NCBI RefSeq assembly: GCF_042676385.1
Contig: NZ_JBHTHA010000005.1
Span: 62,001-126,000 of the forward strand
Length of the DNA stretch: 64,000 bases
Direction: 5' to 3'
DNA from: Paenibacillus_E sp042676385
GTDB taxonomy: Bacteria; Bacillota; Bacilli; Paenibacillales; NBRC-103111
Shown: one piece after another, positions 33,863 through 43,200 of the stretch
Position numbering within the stretch: the first letter of the stretch is position 1
How the letters are laid out: the number at the start of each line of letters is the position of its first letter
Notes under the pieces: generated by a model
Seen by the model: the letters and a program-made list of their open reading frames with translations, nothing else
Told to the model about the DNA's origin: nothing
The model's database searches: none
Made by a program: the position numbers and the translations under genes

Positions 33863-34903
33863 TTAGAGCTTCAATTGATTGATATGCGTCGGCCTGGAGA
33901 CCGGCTTGTTGTATTTTTGATCGTCCGTTGATGTAATCTTTCCGTCGACCTTAATTTGTACTTGTTTAATGCCGGTATTTTCAGTTAAAGAAAGGATCAC
34001 CGACTGCAGCGCATCACCGGATGCCGTTTGATCCGCGCCAGGCAGCTTGCCGGAGAAATCGACCGTGACTAATCCATCCGCCTGTTTGACGCTTTTCACT
34101 TCCGTAGTTGCATTCAACACGCCGGTTAAGCCTTTTTTGGCGTCAGGTCCCTTAATGAGCTGGTCCACAACGGCTTTGGCCACATCATCCGTTCTTTTGA
34201 CCATGCGGGTAACAGGTACGTAATATTTGTAATTTTGATCGTTTTGGTTCAAGAAATAGAGCGTCACCGGTGTCGATTGTCCGAATTCGGCGTCTGCCGC
34301 TTTTTCGATGTTGATGCCCATCGTACGCGCAAGCGGCGTATCCAGCGGCGTTTTGCCTTTTGGCATTTCCTTCAGATCTTTGCCATCAACGCGGAGCTGA
34401 ATTTTCTCAACCGTCGGGAAGCTCGTAAGCGTCCAAGTAACGGCTTCAAGAATTTTACGTTCATTTTGCTGGTCATAGTTCAAAAATTCTTTGGAGAAGT
34501 CTACGACAGCCCTCTTATCGGCCGTAACGTTGACGCCGAGCACCTTGGTGTCTTTTGGAAGTATCGCTTGGAATCCAGCAGGCAGCAGGCTCGCTACCGG
34601 CCCGCCATCGACCATGTATTCCAGCGTCGTCTTTGCTACGGATGGAGATTTGGGCAGGCCCAGGCTGACCGGCGCAACGAATCCTTTCGCATCTTTCACA
34701 TACACGGTCATTTGCGATGAATTGTCTGCAGCCATGTCGATCGTGACTGCCGCCGATGTGGTCTGCGCATCCGTTCCCGCCCCTGTTTTCGGAGGCGCAT
34801 CGATGTCACTCTTCTTCCCGGAGCCCAGAACCGAGCATCCTGTAGTCAGCAAAGCAATCACCCCCGCGATAGCGGCTGAACGAATCCAATGTTGTTGTTT
34901 CAT
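33863..34903 (-). CDS. gerM: GerM-like lipoprotein with two GERMN domains
   Basis: A lipoprotein of 346 residues: signal peptide with lipobox LTTGC (cysteine at about 23), a Thr/Ala-rich linker, then two GERMN domains (about 60-180 and 205-335), each with the pattern VTLYF or MTVYV ... LPKGxxVLxxxV ... VDFSxxF. In Bacillus GerM is needed for sporulation and germination, where it joins the forespore channel complex (family knowledge). Located upstream of rph as in Bacillus, with 192 bp between. AAGGAGG lies close to the ATG. Confidence 0.93.
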   Translation of the reverse strand: MKQQHWIRSAAIAGVIALLTTGCSVLGSGKKSDIDAPPKTGAGTDAQTTSAAVTIDMAADNSSQMTVYVKDAKGFVAPVSLGLPKSPSVAKTTLEYMVDGGPVASLLPAGFQAILPKDTKVLGVNVTADKRAVVDFSKEFLNYDQQNERKILEAVTWTLTSFPTVEKIQLRVDGKDLKEMPKGKTPLDTPLARTMGINIEKAADAEFGQSTPVTLYFLNQNDQNYKYYVPVTRMVKRTDDVAKAVVDQLIKGPDAKKGLTGVLNATTEVKSVKQADGLVTVDFSGKLPGADQTASGDALQSVILSLTENTGIKQVQIKVDGKITSTDDQKYNKPVSRPTHINQLKL

Positions 34904-35143
34904 ATGCTTGTTTCCTCCTTAGAGTTTTCGATAGAAAACTGGCTTCGTAAGCATGGACTTTAAGTCTAGCCTGTACTAAGCTTTTTCGTATTACTATGTA
35001 TACGAGGCTTTGTCCGATTTATAACTAGTTTTTGTCCAAAAAAGGGGCCAAGTTTAATGAAAGTTGAACATACGTTTTTTTACGCATAAAATGGCTTCCG
35101 AATCACGTTTAACTATTCATGGAATTACACATATTGATTTGAA

Positions 35144-35191
35144 AAAAAGCATCGCCACCCGCAACTTGGACTGTGGGTGGCGATGCTTTTT
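35144..35191. terminator. Strong bidirectional terminator after the YutG-like gene
   Basis: A perfect 17-bp stem AAAAAGCATCGCCACCC / complement with a 13-base loop, T-rich on both sides, immediately after the stop of the minus-strand gene. No gene was seen in the rest of the 34904-35195 gap. Confidence 0.9.
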
Positions 35192-35195
35192 CAAG

Positions 35196-36158
35196 CTAAT
35201 CTTGCGGTTTATTATACGTAGAAATACTGTTATGCGCCAATCTTCCGCAGGCGGCGGCGACGAGCCCGCAAACCAGGTCATCCACAAACGTGTTGCATTT
35301 CCCGCCTGTGTGATCGCTGTCCAGTTCTTTAATGATGCCGATCTTCGCTTTATCCAAGTAGCCGAAATTCGTCAATGCGATCGTGCCGTACATAAGAGGG
35401 ATTGCTGTCGCGATCGACTCATCAACCCCGAACAATCCTTCATCACTGCCTACAATGTGATTATACTGCTTGCTAAACTCATTATGTTCCACGCCCGCAT
35501 CAATTTTGATGGCGAGCTGCACCGCATGAAACGTTTGCTGTTTGCGAAGTACGGCGAGCACATGATGCTCACATACCTTACGATCCAGATCCGGACTATA
35601 AGGCCGCTGCAGCATATCGACGATATCAACGATATCGTCAAGTGTCACACCGCGCGAAGCGAGCAAAGCCAGGTTACGCTGCGTATAGTCGTCTTTCACT
35701 TTTTCCGAGATCACTACGCTGGCTGTCGATGCCACCAGGGCGCAAATGCCTTTGGAAAGGAACGATTTGGGTCTTTTGGTTGGAAAAAAGAAACGGAATT
35801 TACAATCAACAAATCCGAATAAGGAGCTCGCTCCGCTGCCGTACATCCCGCAGATGGACATTGCGATCGTCCGGTGCAGGTTGTAAGCCGAATCTTTCAT
35901 GCTGGCGAGCAGTTCCGAATCATGCTTCACCTTTTTATCCAACTCGAGCAGGGTCATCATTACATTGTAAGTTTCCGTTTTGCTAAGCACGCCAAGTAGC
36001 GTTTCGGCAATAAGGTCATGGGGAATTTTTTTGATCCCCTTCACTTCGACCAAGAGTCGGGCGATTGCGGTTTCAATATCGGCTTGGGGAAAATGATGAA
36101 AAACTTCATCTCTCATTTCGTTTAAAACGAGCGACTTTTCTTTCAGAAATGTTCTCAT
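35196..36158 (-). CDS. YutG / phosphatidylglycerophosphatase A-like protein with extra N-terminal domain
   Basis: 320 residues. The C-terminal 160 or so match the YutG family (annotated as PgpA-like phosphatidylglycerophosphatases): SRGVTLDDIVDIVDMLQRPYSPDL, then GSDEGLFGVDESIATAIPLMYGTIALTNFGYLDK, and LDSDHTGGKCNTFVDDLVCGLVAAACGRLAH. YutG itself is about this length, so the N-terminal 150 residues are an addition: a helical region, then a stretch with CGMYGSGASSLFGFVD that I do not recognise. Enzyme activity is uncertain because these proteins are soluble. The operon context with the MBL and methyltransferase genes gives no clear pathway. Confidence 0.8.
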   Translation of the reverse strand: MRTFLKEKSLVLNEMRDEVFHHFPQADIETAIARLLVEVKGIKKIPHDLIAETLLGVLSKTETYNVMMTLLELDKKVKHDSELLASMKDSAYNLHRTIAMSICGMYGSGASSLFGFVDCKFRFFFPTKRPKSFLSKGICALVASTASVVISEKVKDDYTQRNLALLASRGVTLDDIVDIVDMLQRPYSPDLDRKVCEHHVLAVLRKQQTFHAVQLAIKIDAGVEHNEFSKQYNHIVGSDEGLFGVDESIATAIPLMYGTIALTNFGYLDKAKIGIIKELDSDHTGGKCNTFVDDLVCGLVAAACGRLAHNSISTYNKPQD

Positions 36159-36204
36159 GACTGAATCCCTCCGTTTATATGGCGCAGATGACTATTGATA
36201 AACC

Positions 36205-37176
36205 CTAAACTGCGATATAGCGAATAAATTCGGCATCCGGCTCCAACTGCCGGATACGTCCCTCCGCTTCCAGCAGCACCAGGTGCGCGATCGTCTCCGA
36301 CAGCGCGAATCGCAGCTGATGAATGGTGAGCCGGTCCCCAAACGTCGACCGGCACACTTCATAAGCGCTGAGCGGCGCGCTGAGATGCTGCTCCATGAGC
36401 GCGAGCCGCTCATGGTGATGGCGCACAAGCTCCGCTGCGCGTGCGCTAAAGCCGGACCATGGCTCCCGGTGGCCCGGGTAAGCCATTTTGACCGGCAGCC
36501 TGCCGATCTCCTGCAGGCTGCTCAAGTACGCGCCGAGCGGATTGTCTTCCACCTGCGGGAGGAAGCTGACGTTCGGCGATATTTGCGGCAGGACGTGGTC
36601 GCCGCAAAAGACCGTCTCCGCCTCGGCATCGTAGAAGATGAGATGACCCGCGGCATGGCCGGGGGTCTCGATCGCTTCGTACACCCGGTCCCCGAGGCGC
36701 ACGGGTCCTTCCCGCAGCAGCGTGACCTGCGGCTGCGGGGAAACCAGAGGGACGAAGCTCGCCATGTGCTTCGTCATTTCTTCCAGCCCGGCCTCCGGCA
36801 TGCCATGCCGAGCGAAAAGCGTCAGGAGCAGCGCCGACATCGGCTGCTCCTCGCCCCACAGGAGCTGCACCTGCCGCCAGCCGGTCTCCGAGAGGAGAAC
36901 CGGCGCGCCCGTGCGCTCCTGGAACCAGCCCGCCATCCCGTAGTGATCGGGATGGTGGTGTGTGAGCACGATCTGTTCGACGTGCTCAAAAGCGATTCCG
37001 CGCTCCTGCAGCACCTGCTGCCAGAGCGCCTCCGCCTCCGGGGTATGAAGCCCCGGATCGATGACGGTGTAGCCGCTGCCGCCGCGCACGAGGTAGGCGT
37101 TCACCCACCGCAGCGGGAAAGGTAGCGGGACTTTAACCTGAATGATATCTTTATGATGTACAATTACGTTGTTCAT
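36205..37176 (-). CDS. MBL-fold metallo-hydrolase
   Basis: 323 residues. Metallo-beta-lactamase fold with HHHPDHYG near residue 83 as the two-metal motif, later histidine and aspartate ligands in TPGHAAGHLIFYD and CGDHVLP, and a C-terminal winged-helix-like domain (about 240-310) as in YobT/LACTB2-type hydrolases. Substrate unknown. The gene is visibly much more GC-rich than those on either side, with many CG-rich wobble codons. It ends 9 bp after the methyltransferase stop on the same strand. Confidence 0.88.
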   Translation of the reverse strand: MNNVIVHHKDIIQVKVPLPFPLRWVNAYLVRGGSGYTVIDPGLHTPEAEALWQQVLQERGIAFEHVEQIVLTHHHPDHYGMAGWFQERTGAPVLLSETGWRQVQLLWGEEQPMSALLLTLFARHGMPEAGLEEMTKHMASFVPLVSPQPQVTLLREGPVRLGDRVYEAIETPGHAAGHLIFYDAEAETVFCGDHVLPQISPNVSFLPQVEDNPLGAYLSSLQEIGRLPVKMAYPGHREPWSGFSARAAELVRHHHERLALMEQHLSAPLSAYEVCRSTFGDRLTIHQLRFALSETIAHLVLLEAEGRIRQLEPDAEFIRYIAV

Positions 37177-37185
37177 TTCGCGGTG

Positions 37186-37917
37186 TCATCCTTCCTTATG
37201 TCCAACAAAAATCATTCGACTGGAAGTCTGCGGATCGTAATTGTGCCCATCGTAACTTCCGTATACATGATCGATATGTAAGCCGGCATTTTGCAGCATT
37301 GTCTCAAAAGAGACGCGTTCATATAACTTCACCTGCTCCAAGTAATGGCGGTCAGGCACACCTTCTTGCGAGATGACGATTCTTTTCCGAACAAAGCCCT
37401 CTTCAATACAGCGGGACTCGCGGATGGTCAGGCCATTCTCCGAGCGTTCCGATTGCGGAACGAGATTCTTTTTTACGTAAATGGGGTTCAGAAAATCAAT
37501 GATGTACCTACCGTTTTCTTTTAACAATCGATGGATTTCGTGGATAACCTGTTCGTTCTGCGCATCATCGTCAAAGTAACCGAATGAGGTGAAAAGATTG
37601 ACAACCACATCGAAAGTCCGGTCGAGGGGAACTTCACGCATATCTCCTTTAAGCCACTTCACCTGGCTTTTCGTATCCAGCTTGACCGCTTCCGCCAGCA
37701 GCACCTCCGATAAATCGACTCCGGTCACATCATACCCAAACTCCGACAGTGCCATCGAATGCCGACCCATCCCGCAGCATAAATCCAGCACCACCGTGCT
37801 TTTCGGCAAATTTAGCCAATCCATCATTTTCTTCACTTCGTGATAAGCGCCTTGTAAATCTCTATGCTTATAAACAATTAAATAATCATTCCCAAAACTC
37901 TCTCGATACCAAGCCAC
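37186..37917 (-). CDS. Class I SAM-dependent methyltransferase
   Basis: 243 residues. SAM-binding motif I is VLDLCCGMGRHSMALSEFGYD, motif II the acidic VTGVDLSE, and LKGDMREVPLDRTFDVVVN carries motif III. The substrate cannot be told from the sequence. It lies between the DUF6483-like gene and the MBL gene, same strand. Confidence 0.9.
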   Translation of the reverse strand: MAWYRESFGNDYLIVYKHRDLQGAYHEVKKMMDWLNLPKSTVVLDLCCGMGRHSMALSEFGYDVTGVDLSEVLLAEAVKLDTKSQVKWLKGDMREVPLDRTFDVVVNLFTSFGYFDDDAQNEQVIHEIHRLLKENGRYIIDFLNPIYVKKNLVPQSERSENGLTIRESRCIEEGFVRKRIVISQEGVPDRHYLEQVKLYERVSFETMLQNAGLHIDHVYGSYDGHNYDPQTSSRMIFVGHKEG

Positions 37918-37984
37918 AATCGTTCACACCTTTTGCATTTAAAATAAATAGTACTAGTACGTCCTTGCCTCATTGTCCGCAGGT

Positions 37985-38656
37985 TCAGGATTGTTTCGCT
38001 TTCAATAGTAGAAGCCCCTCCCGTGCCTCTTCCTTGCTGAAATTGCCGGCATGCAGCAAATCCTCATCTTTGCCCAGGAGCCGTTCATAAAATAATACGC
38101 CCTGCGCCACCGCTGTCGGCACAAGCTCCTTATGATCATCCATATAATGAAAGAGCACATCCTCAGCCTTGGCGAACTGACCTTGCATATCGTAATATTC
38201 AAATAGCCGCATCTTCATATCCGCTGGGAGCACCCACGGCAGCAGCCGATCGAGGCACTGCTGAATTCGCTGTTTTGCCTCTTCCGTCACTTCGGGCTCG
38301 TCCGTAATGGGCTTCCCTACGAGCAGCAATAATAGGTCCAATGATTTCAAATAAGAGCGGTAAGCTTCATCGTCTTCGTCGTGCTGGCGAAACAAATCTC
38401 CTTGTCCGGTGAACAGGTCACTAATCACCATTGCTTTGGCTGTGTCCAAATGCCCTTGATAGGTCAGCAGTTCAAGAATGTCCTTGCTGGATAACGCCTG
38501 CAAAGATTTTAAATTCAGTCCCAGCAAATGGCGGCTGGCTTCATCTAATAACGGCTGCGCTTCGCTTAACGGGATCTGTTCTTTATGAAACAAAATCCGG
38601 TGCAGCGTGACCGTCAACTGCTCGATCTGGCGCATGAAATAATCGCGTTTGAACAT
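37985..38656 (-). CDS. DUF6483-like hypothetical protein
   Basis: 223 residues from ATG 38656 (MFKRDYFMRQIEQLTVTLHRI), with GGTGGAGG about nine nt upstream. It is all helical, with TPR-like spacing, and starts with the FKRDYFMRQIEQL pattern that I associate with DUF6483. No catalytic or metal motif. Function unknown. Confidence 0.75.
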   Translation of the reverse strand: MFKRDYFMRQIEQLTVTLHRILFHKEQIPLSEAQPLLDEASRHLLGLNLKSLQALSSKDILELLTYQGHLDTAKAMVISDLFTGQGDLFRQHDEDDEAYRSYLKSLDLLLLLVGKPITDEPEVTEEAKQRIQQCLDRLLPWVLPADMKMRLFEYYDMQGQFAKAEDVLFHYMDDHKELVPTAVAQGVLFYERLLGKDEDLLHAGNFSKEEAREGLLLLKAKQS

Positions 38657-38891
38657 GAGAACAGCCTCCACCCGCATTTTCGTAAGAAATCTTTCTTCAT
38701 AAGATAGGCTAACCGTGGGAAATACCTCATTTCAGCTTACCACGGCTTCAGGCTAAACTCAAAAAAACGGGGAACGCCCATTTTTCCCAGTATACCGCAC
38801 CATTGACAACCGCCCTTCATAAACTAACTTTGACTGTATCCCTAAACCTTGTATTTCCCAATACCCGAGCAAGGAGGGGTGACACACATCC

Positions 38892-39113
38892 ATGGGCAGC
38901 GACCACAAAAACAAATTTCTACTTACGAACCGCGAACGCGAAGTATTCGAACTTTTAGTGCAGGACAAAACGACGAAAGATATCGCGCAGCAGCTTTTCA
39001 TTAGTGAAAAGACTGTTCGAAATCATATTTCTAATGTCATGCAAAAGCTGAACGTAAAGGGTCGTTCACAAGCGGTTGTAGAACTGATCAAGCTTGGGGA
39101 ATTAAAGATCTGA
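38892..39113 (+). CDS. gerE: Spore-development regulator GerE (LuxR-type HTH)
   Basis: 73 residues, one LuxR-type helix-turn-helix with no receiver domain: LTNREREVFELLVQDKTTKD, then EKTVRNHISNVMQKL as the recognition region, and GRSQAVVELIKLGEL. Sequence and length match GerE of Bacillus, the last regulator of the mother-cell sporulation cascade. AGGAGGGG lies upstream of the ATG. Closed by an intrinsic terminator, a copy of which is found 784 bp downstream. Confidence 0.95.
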   Translation: MGSDHKNKFLLTNREREVFELLVQDKTTKDIAQQLFISEKTVRNHISNVMQKLNVKGRSQAVVELIKLGELKI

Positions 39114-39180
39114 TTCCGTCCGCACACGGATCCATGTGAGCCTTCGCAACTCCTCTTTGAGGAGTTCGAGGGCTTTTTAT
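39108..39180 (+). repeat. Direct repeat, copy 1: gerE 3' end and terminator
   Basis: From ATCTGATTC (the last gerE codon plus the stop) to the end of the terminator T-run. It is nearly identical to 39892-39965. Confidence 0.85.
39139..39178 (+). terminator. gerE terminator
   Basis: Stem AGCC(T)TCG-AACTCCTC / GAGGAGTT-CGAGGGCT with a three-base loop and five T's. A near copy lies at 39923-39962. Confidence 0.85.
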
Positions 39181-39237
39181 GTGGGATAATAAAAAACAGC
39201 ATCGTTCGCTGGATTTCGGACCAGTACGGATGCTGCT

Positions 39238-39720
39238 TTATTTGGGGTAGCTATTGACTGGGCGGATCATGGACCGATATGGAGCACTAAATTGCAACAG
39301 TCGGCTCATGGAACGAAGTATGATTAGTCCAACATCCGTTCTTAAACATTGAGATACACCTTGCCCACATAGTGCGATAGAGGTTGTGATCTTACCGATA
39401 ATAAGATTTGCAATCTCTTCATCTGTAAATTTGACTCCTTGAGAAATATTGTCCGGATCAGAGTCTGGCTTTTCTGCAGAGACCGGAGGTAATGCAACAC
39501 CCTCTTTGATCAAGAAATTCTTGATCATTACTACATCTTCCATTGATTCTTTAACCGCATTCTCGATTGCGTGTCTGAGTTCAGGATCAGATGTGGTGTT
39601 TAATGCGATTTTATAGATAATCTGACCTTCTTCATAAATAGTCAGCAACGTCCATAAGGACATTACTTCACCGACATGCAATGGCGGTACTGGCTCTTCG
39701 TCTGTCAATGAGCCAAACAT
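39238..39720 (-). CDS. DUF3231-like protein
   Basis: 160 residues from ATG 39720 (MFGSLTDEEPVPPLHVGEV). The segment LHVGEVMSLWTLLTIYEEG followed by a run of amphipathic helices and EGVALPP matches the half-repeat of the DUF3231 family, ferritin-like four-helix proteins of unknown function in spore formers; such proteins usually have two halves, this one has one. No clear SD precedes the ATG, and a TTG at 39735 is no better supported. Flanked by the two copies of the gerE terminator segment. Confidence 0.7.
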   Translation of the reverse strand: MFGSLTDEEPVPPLHVGEVMSLWTLLTIYEEGQIIYKIALNTTSDPELRHAIENAVKESMEDVVMIKNFLIKEGVALPPVSAEKPDSDPDNISQGVKFTDEEIANLIIGKITTSIALCGQGVSQCLRTDVGLIILRSMSRLLQFSAPYRSMIRPVNSYPK

Positions 39721-39891
39721 GCTTTTTTCACGCAATTATTATTTATTTTTAAGGCTGGGTTAATCTGCATTGGTTATTCTATAGACCAACCCCAATAACA
39801 TATAGAGAATTGGACTTACAACCTTAAAACGTTGTAGGTCTAATTTTCATTTACGGGTGATCCTAATATGCAAAATTCTACTGTAACTATA

Positions 39892-39965
39892 ATCTGATTC
39901 TGTCCGCACACGGATCTATGTGAGCCTTCGCAATTCCTTTCAGAGGAGTTCGAGGGCTTCTTATT
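39892..39965 (+). repeat. Direct repeat, copy 2: displaced gerE terminator segment
   Basis: Nearly the same as 39108-39180, including the last gerE codons ATC TGA and the terminator stem, but with no gene ending here on plus. The rest of the 39736-40290 gap holds no ORF with an SD; it has a palindrome, GCCGATTTT-AGTT-AAAATCGGT, at about 40082-40103, and a related AGCCGATTTTAGCG at 40142. Confidence 0.8.
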
Positions 39966-40290
39966 TTTTCGAATAACTGCAATTAAATCGTCCGCCCCAG
40001 AAAGTAAATGTAAAAAAGTACATGTTATTAGACTGGCTAGCTCTCAGGAGGCAATCTTCCTGCAAAACATGCAGGTCAATTAGCCGATTTTAGTTAAAAT
40101 CGGTTAGCTTGCGGTAATTAACTGTAGGAAATGCAGGTAGTGAGCCGATTTTAGCGATTTTCTGCTAAATGGATCAAGGTAATCGGTTTCCTTTCCTTAC
40201 ATTAAAAAGACACTCTTTTTTTATGCCGCTGGCGGGAAGATGAGCGTTGTGCTATCTTGGAAGAAAATGTTTAAAAAAGGAGCGATGAAG

Positions 40291-43200
40291 ATGACAGGAA
40301 GCATGCTGGATGCCTACCCTTTTCATCCGATTCTGAAGGCATGGTTTGCTTCGCGATTCGGCGATCCGACCGATGTACAAAAGCAGGCTTGGAGGCAAAT
40401 TGCATCCGGCGCCCATACGCTCATTTCTTCGCCTACCGGCTCCGGTAAAACATTAGCCGCTTTACTGCCATGTTTGGACGGTGTGGCCAAAAGCAAGCAG
40501 TCGTCCGAAGACTACGCCCCCGGCGTTAGGGTGCTGGTTGTGACTCCGCTAAAAGCGCTAAATAATGACATACACGATCATCTGCTGCATTTCATGCAAG
40601 AGATTGAGGATGTTGCCGCTGCTGCCGGTGAAACAGCGGCATGGCCGGGCATTGCGGTCGGCGTACGTACCGGCGATACGAAGCAGAGCACGCGGGCATC
40701 GATGCTGCGGCAGCCGCCGGATGTGCTGGTGACTACGCCGGAGTCGCTGTATCTGCTTCTCACCTCGCCGCGTGCGAGAGAAATGCTGAAAAGCGTGGAG
40801 CAGACGATCGTCGACGAGATCCACGATTTGGCAGCGGACAAGCGCGGCATGCACTTATCGCTCACGCTGGAACGGCTGGCGGCGTGGTGCGGCCGATCCG
40901 TGCAGCGGATCGGCGTCTCGGCGACGCAGAAACCGATTGAGCGCGTCGCCCGATATCTTGGCGGCTGGGAGAATGACCAGCCGCGTGAGGTGGCGATTGT
41001 CGAGAGCAAAGCCGACAAACGCTACGAGCTGCAGGTGACGATGCCGGAACCTGCAAAGCCCGGGGCTGACAAGGAGGCGCTGTGGACGCCCCTTGTGGAG
41101 AAACTGCTGCAGCTGATGGACGGCTGCAGCACGGCGCTTGTGTTCGCAAATAGCCGCAGGCTTTGCGAGAGACTGACCTTGCGTCTCAATGACCACGTCG
41201 GGTATGAGATCGCAAGGAGCCACCACGGCAGCGTCGCCCGCGAGAAGCGGCTCGAGGTCGAGCGCATGCTCAAGTCGGGCGAGCTTCGCTGCCTGGTAGC
41301 CACATCGTCGCTGGAGCTCGGCATCGACGTGGGCCATGTCGATCTGGTCATCCAGATCGACTCGCCGTTCACGGCCGCCGCCGGCATCCAGCGCATCGGC
41401 CGAGCGGGCCACGCCGTCGGCAGCGCCAGCCGCGGCGTCATGCTGGCGCGCAGCCGCACGCTGCTGCCGGAGCTGGCCGTGCTCAGCTGGCGCATCGCGG
41501 CGCGCGACATCGAGGCGATCCGCATTCCGCGGGGGAGCCTTGATGTGCTGGCGCAGCAGGTGGTCGCCATGGCAGCCATGGGCGACGAGCTGGATGTAGC
41601 GCGCCTGGAGCGCCTGCTGTCGCAGAGCGACAGCTTCCGCGGAGTGCCGCGCGAGCAGTGGCTCGCGATGCTTGAGGTGCTCGCCGGCCTTTACCCTTTC
41701 GTGCGCCCGCTCATCGAATGGGATCGGGACACCGGCCGCCTGCACCCTCTGGCGGCTACGCAGATGGCCGCGCTCGTCGGCGCCGGCACGATCCCGCAAA
41801 GCTCGGCGTACCCCGTGCACCACAGTGAGACCGGCCTTCATCTCGGTGAACTCGATGAGGAGTACATTCACGAGTCGTCGGTCGGCGACGTCTTCCAGCT
41901 GGGCACGGCTTCTTGGCGCATCGTCCGTATCCGGCCGGAGCGGATCTATGTTCGCGAAGCCGATAATCGCTTCAGCGAAATCCCCTTCTGGCGCGGGGAA
42001 AGCGGCGGAAAAACGTTTGAGCTTGGCGTCCAGACCGGAGCGTTATGGCGGGAGCTTCGAGACCGGCTGCAGATTGAATCGTCGGAACCTGATCGAAAGG
42101 TTCCAAATTCTTCCTCCGTCGGAGAACGATCCGTGGTCGATTTGCGTGTCCAAAATTGGTTAATGGAGACGTACCATTTGGACACGGAAGCGAGCAGCAG
42201 TCTGATCGGACTGATCCGCAATCAAATCGCGGTCAATACGGTTCCTACGGACCGAACGGTCGTCATCGAGTCGTTCGCGGACGAAAACAATCAGACCCAT
42301 TATGTGCTGCACAGTCTCTTCGGGCGGAAAGTCAACCGAACCTGGTTGATGGCCATCGACCGAAGCTTGAAACAGAACGGTTTTTCCACGATCTACACCA
42401 ATGCCAAAGATAACGGGATTGAGCTAATATTCCCAACCTATAATGAAGCGATCTTGCCATGCATCATGACCCTTTCACCCGAGCAGGCGGAGGCAAGCGT
42501 TATCGAAAGCGTAGCTGAGTCCGGTATGTTCGCCGCAGCTTTCCAGCGCTTGGCGGAAACATCACTGCTTTTATCCCGAAGCTTCACCAGAATGCCGGCT
42601 TGGAAGAAAAGATTGCGAGGGCAAGAACTGTTGAAGGAAGCTCTTCCTTTCAAAGAGCGCTTCCCGCTTTTTCAAGAAGCTATGCGGGAATGTCTGGAGG
42701 AGCAGGTGGATATTCGGCATCTCGCGGATATCCTGAAAGCTATCCAGGCAGAGGACATTCGGTTCGCGGTACATCGCAATCACTTTCCGTCCCCATTGGC
42801 CGCTCAATTCCAGTCTGACTATGTGAATCAGAGAATTTACGAGTCCGATGCGCTTACTCAGGACTTACAGGTGGAGCTGCTCGGCTTTAGCCGCCAGATG
42901 GCTGCCGACATCTTCGGTACAGAGGCCATTCGCAATGCCGTTAACCCTCAAGTCATCGCGGACGAAGAAGATAAGCTTGCTAGGACAAATGATCCACTGA
43001 AAAGTGTTCAACATGTGCTTCGTTATTTAAAAGAAAACGGCGATGCTACCAGGGATGAACTGCGAAAAGTAAGCGAGCTCGCTGGGGATGATATCGATAT
43101 TTGGTTAGAAGAACTTTTGGAAAAAGGCACGGTCACGGCCTTTGCTACAAATGGCCAAACGCTCTATATTAGCAGCGATGAAAACGAGTTCTATTCATCT

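Noticed and set aside
40855..41871. A 338-codon minus-strand ORF inside the helicase gene
   Set aside because: It is an antisense shadow in a GC-rich stretch, with Arg/His/Ala-rich composition and no SD.
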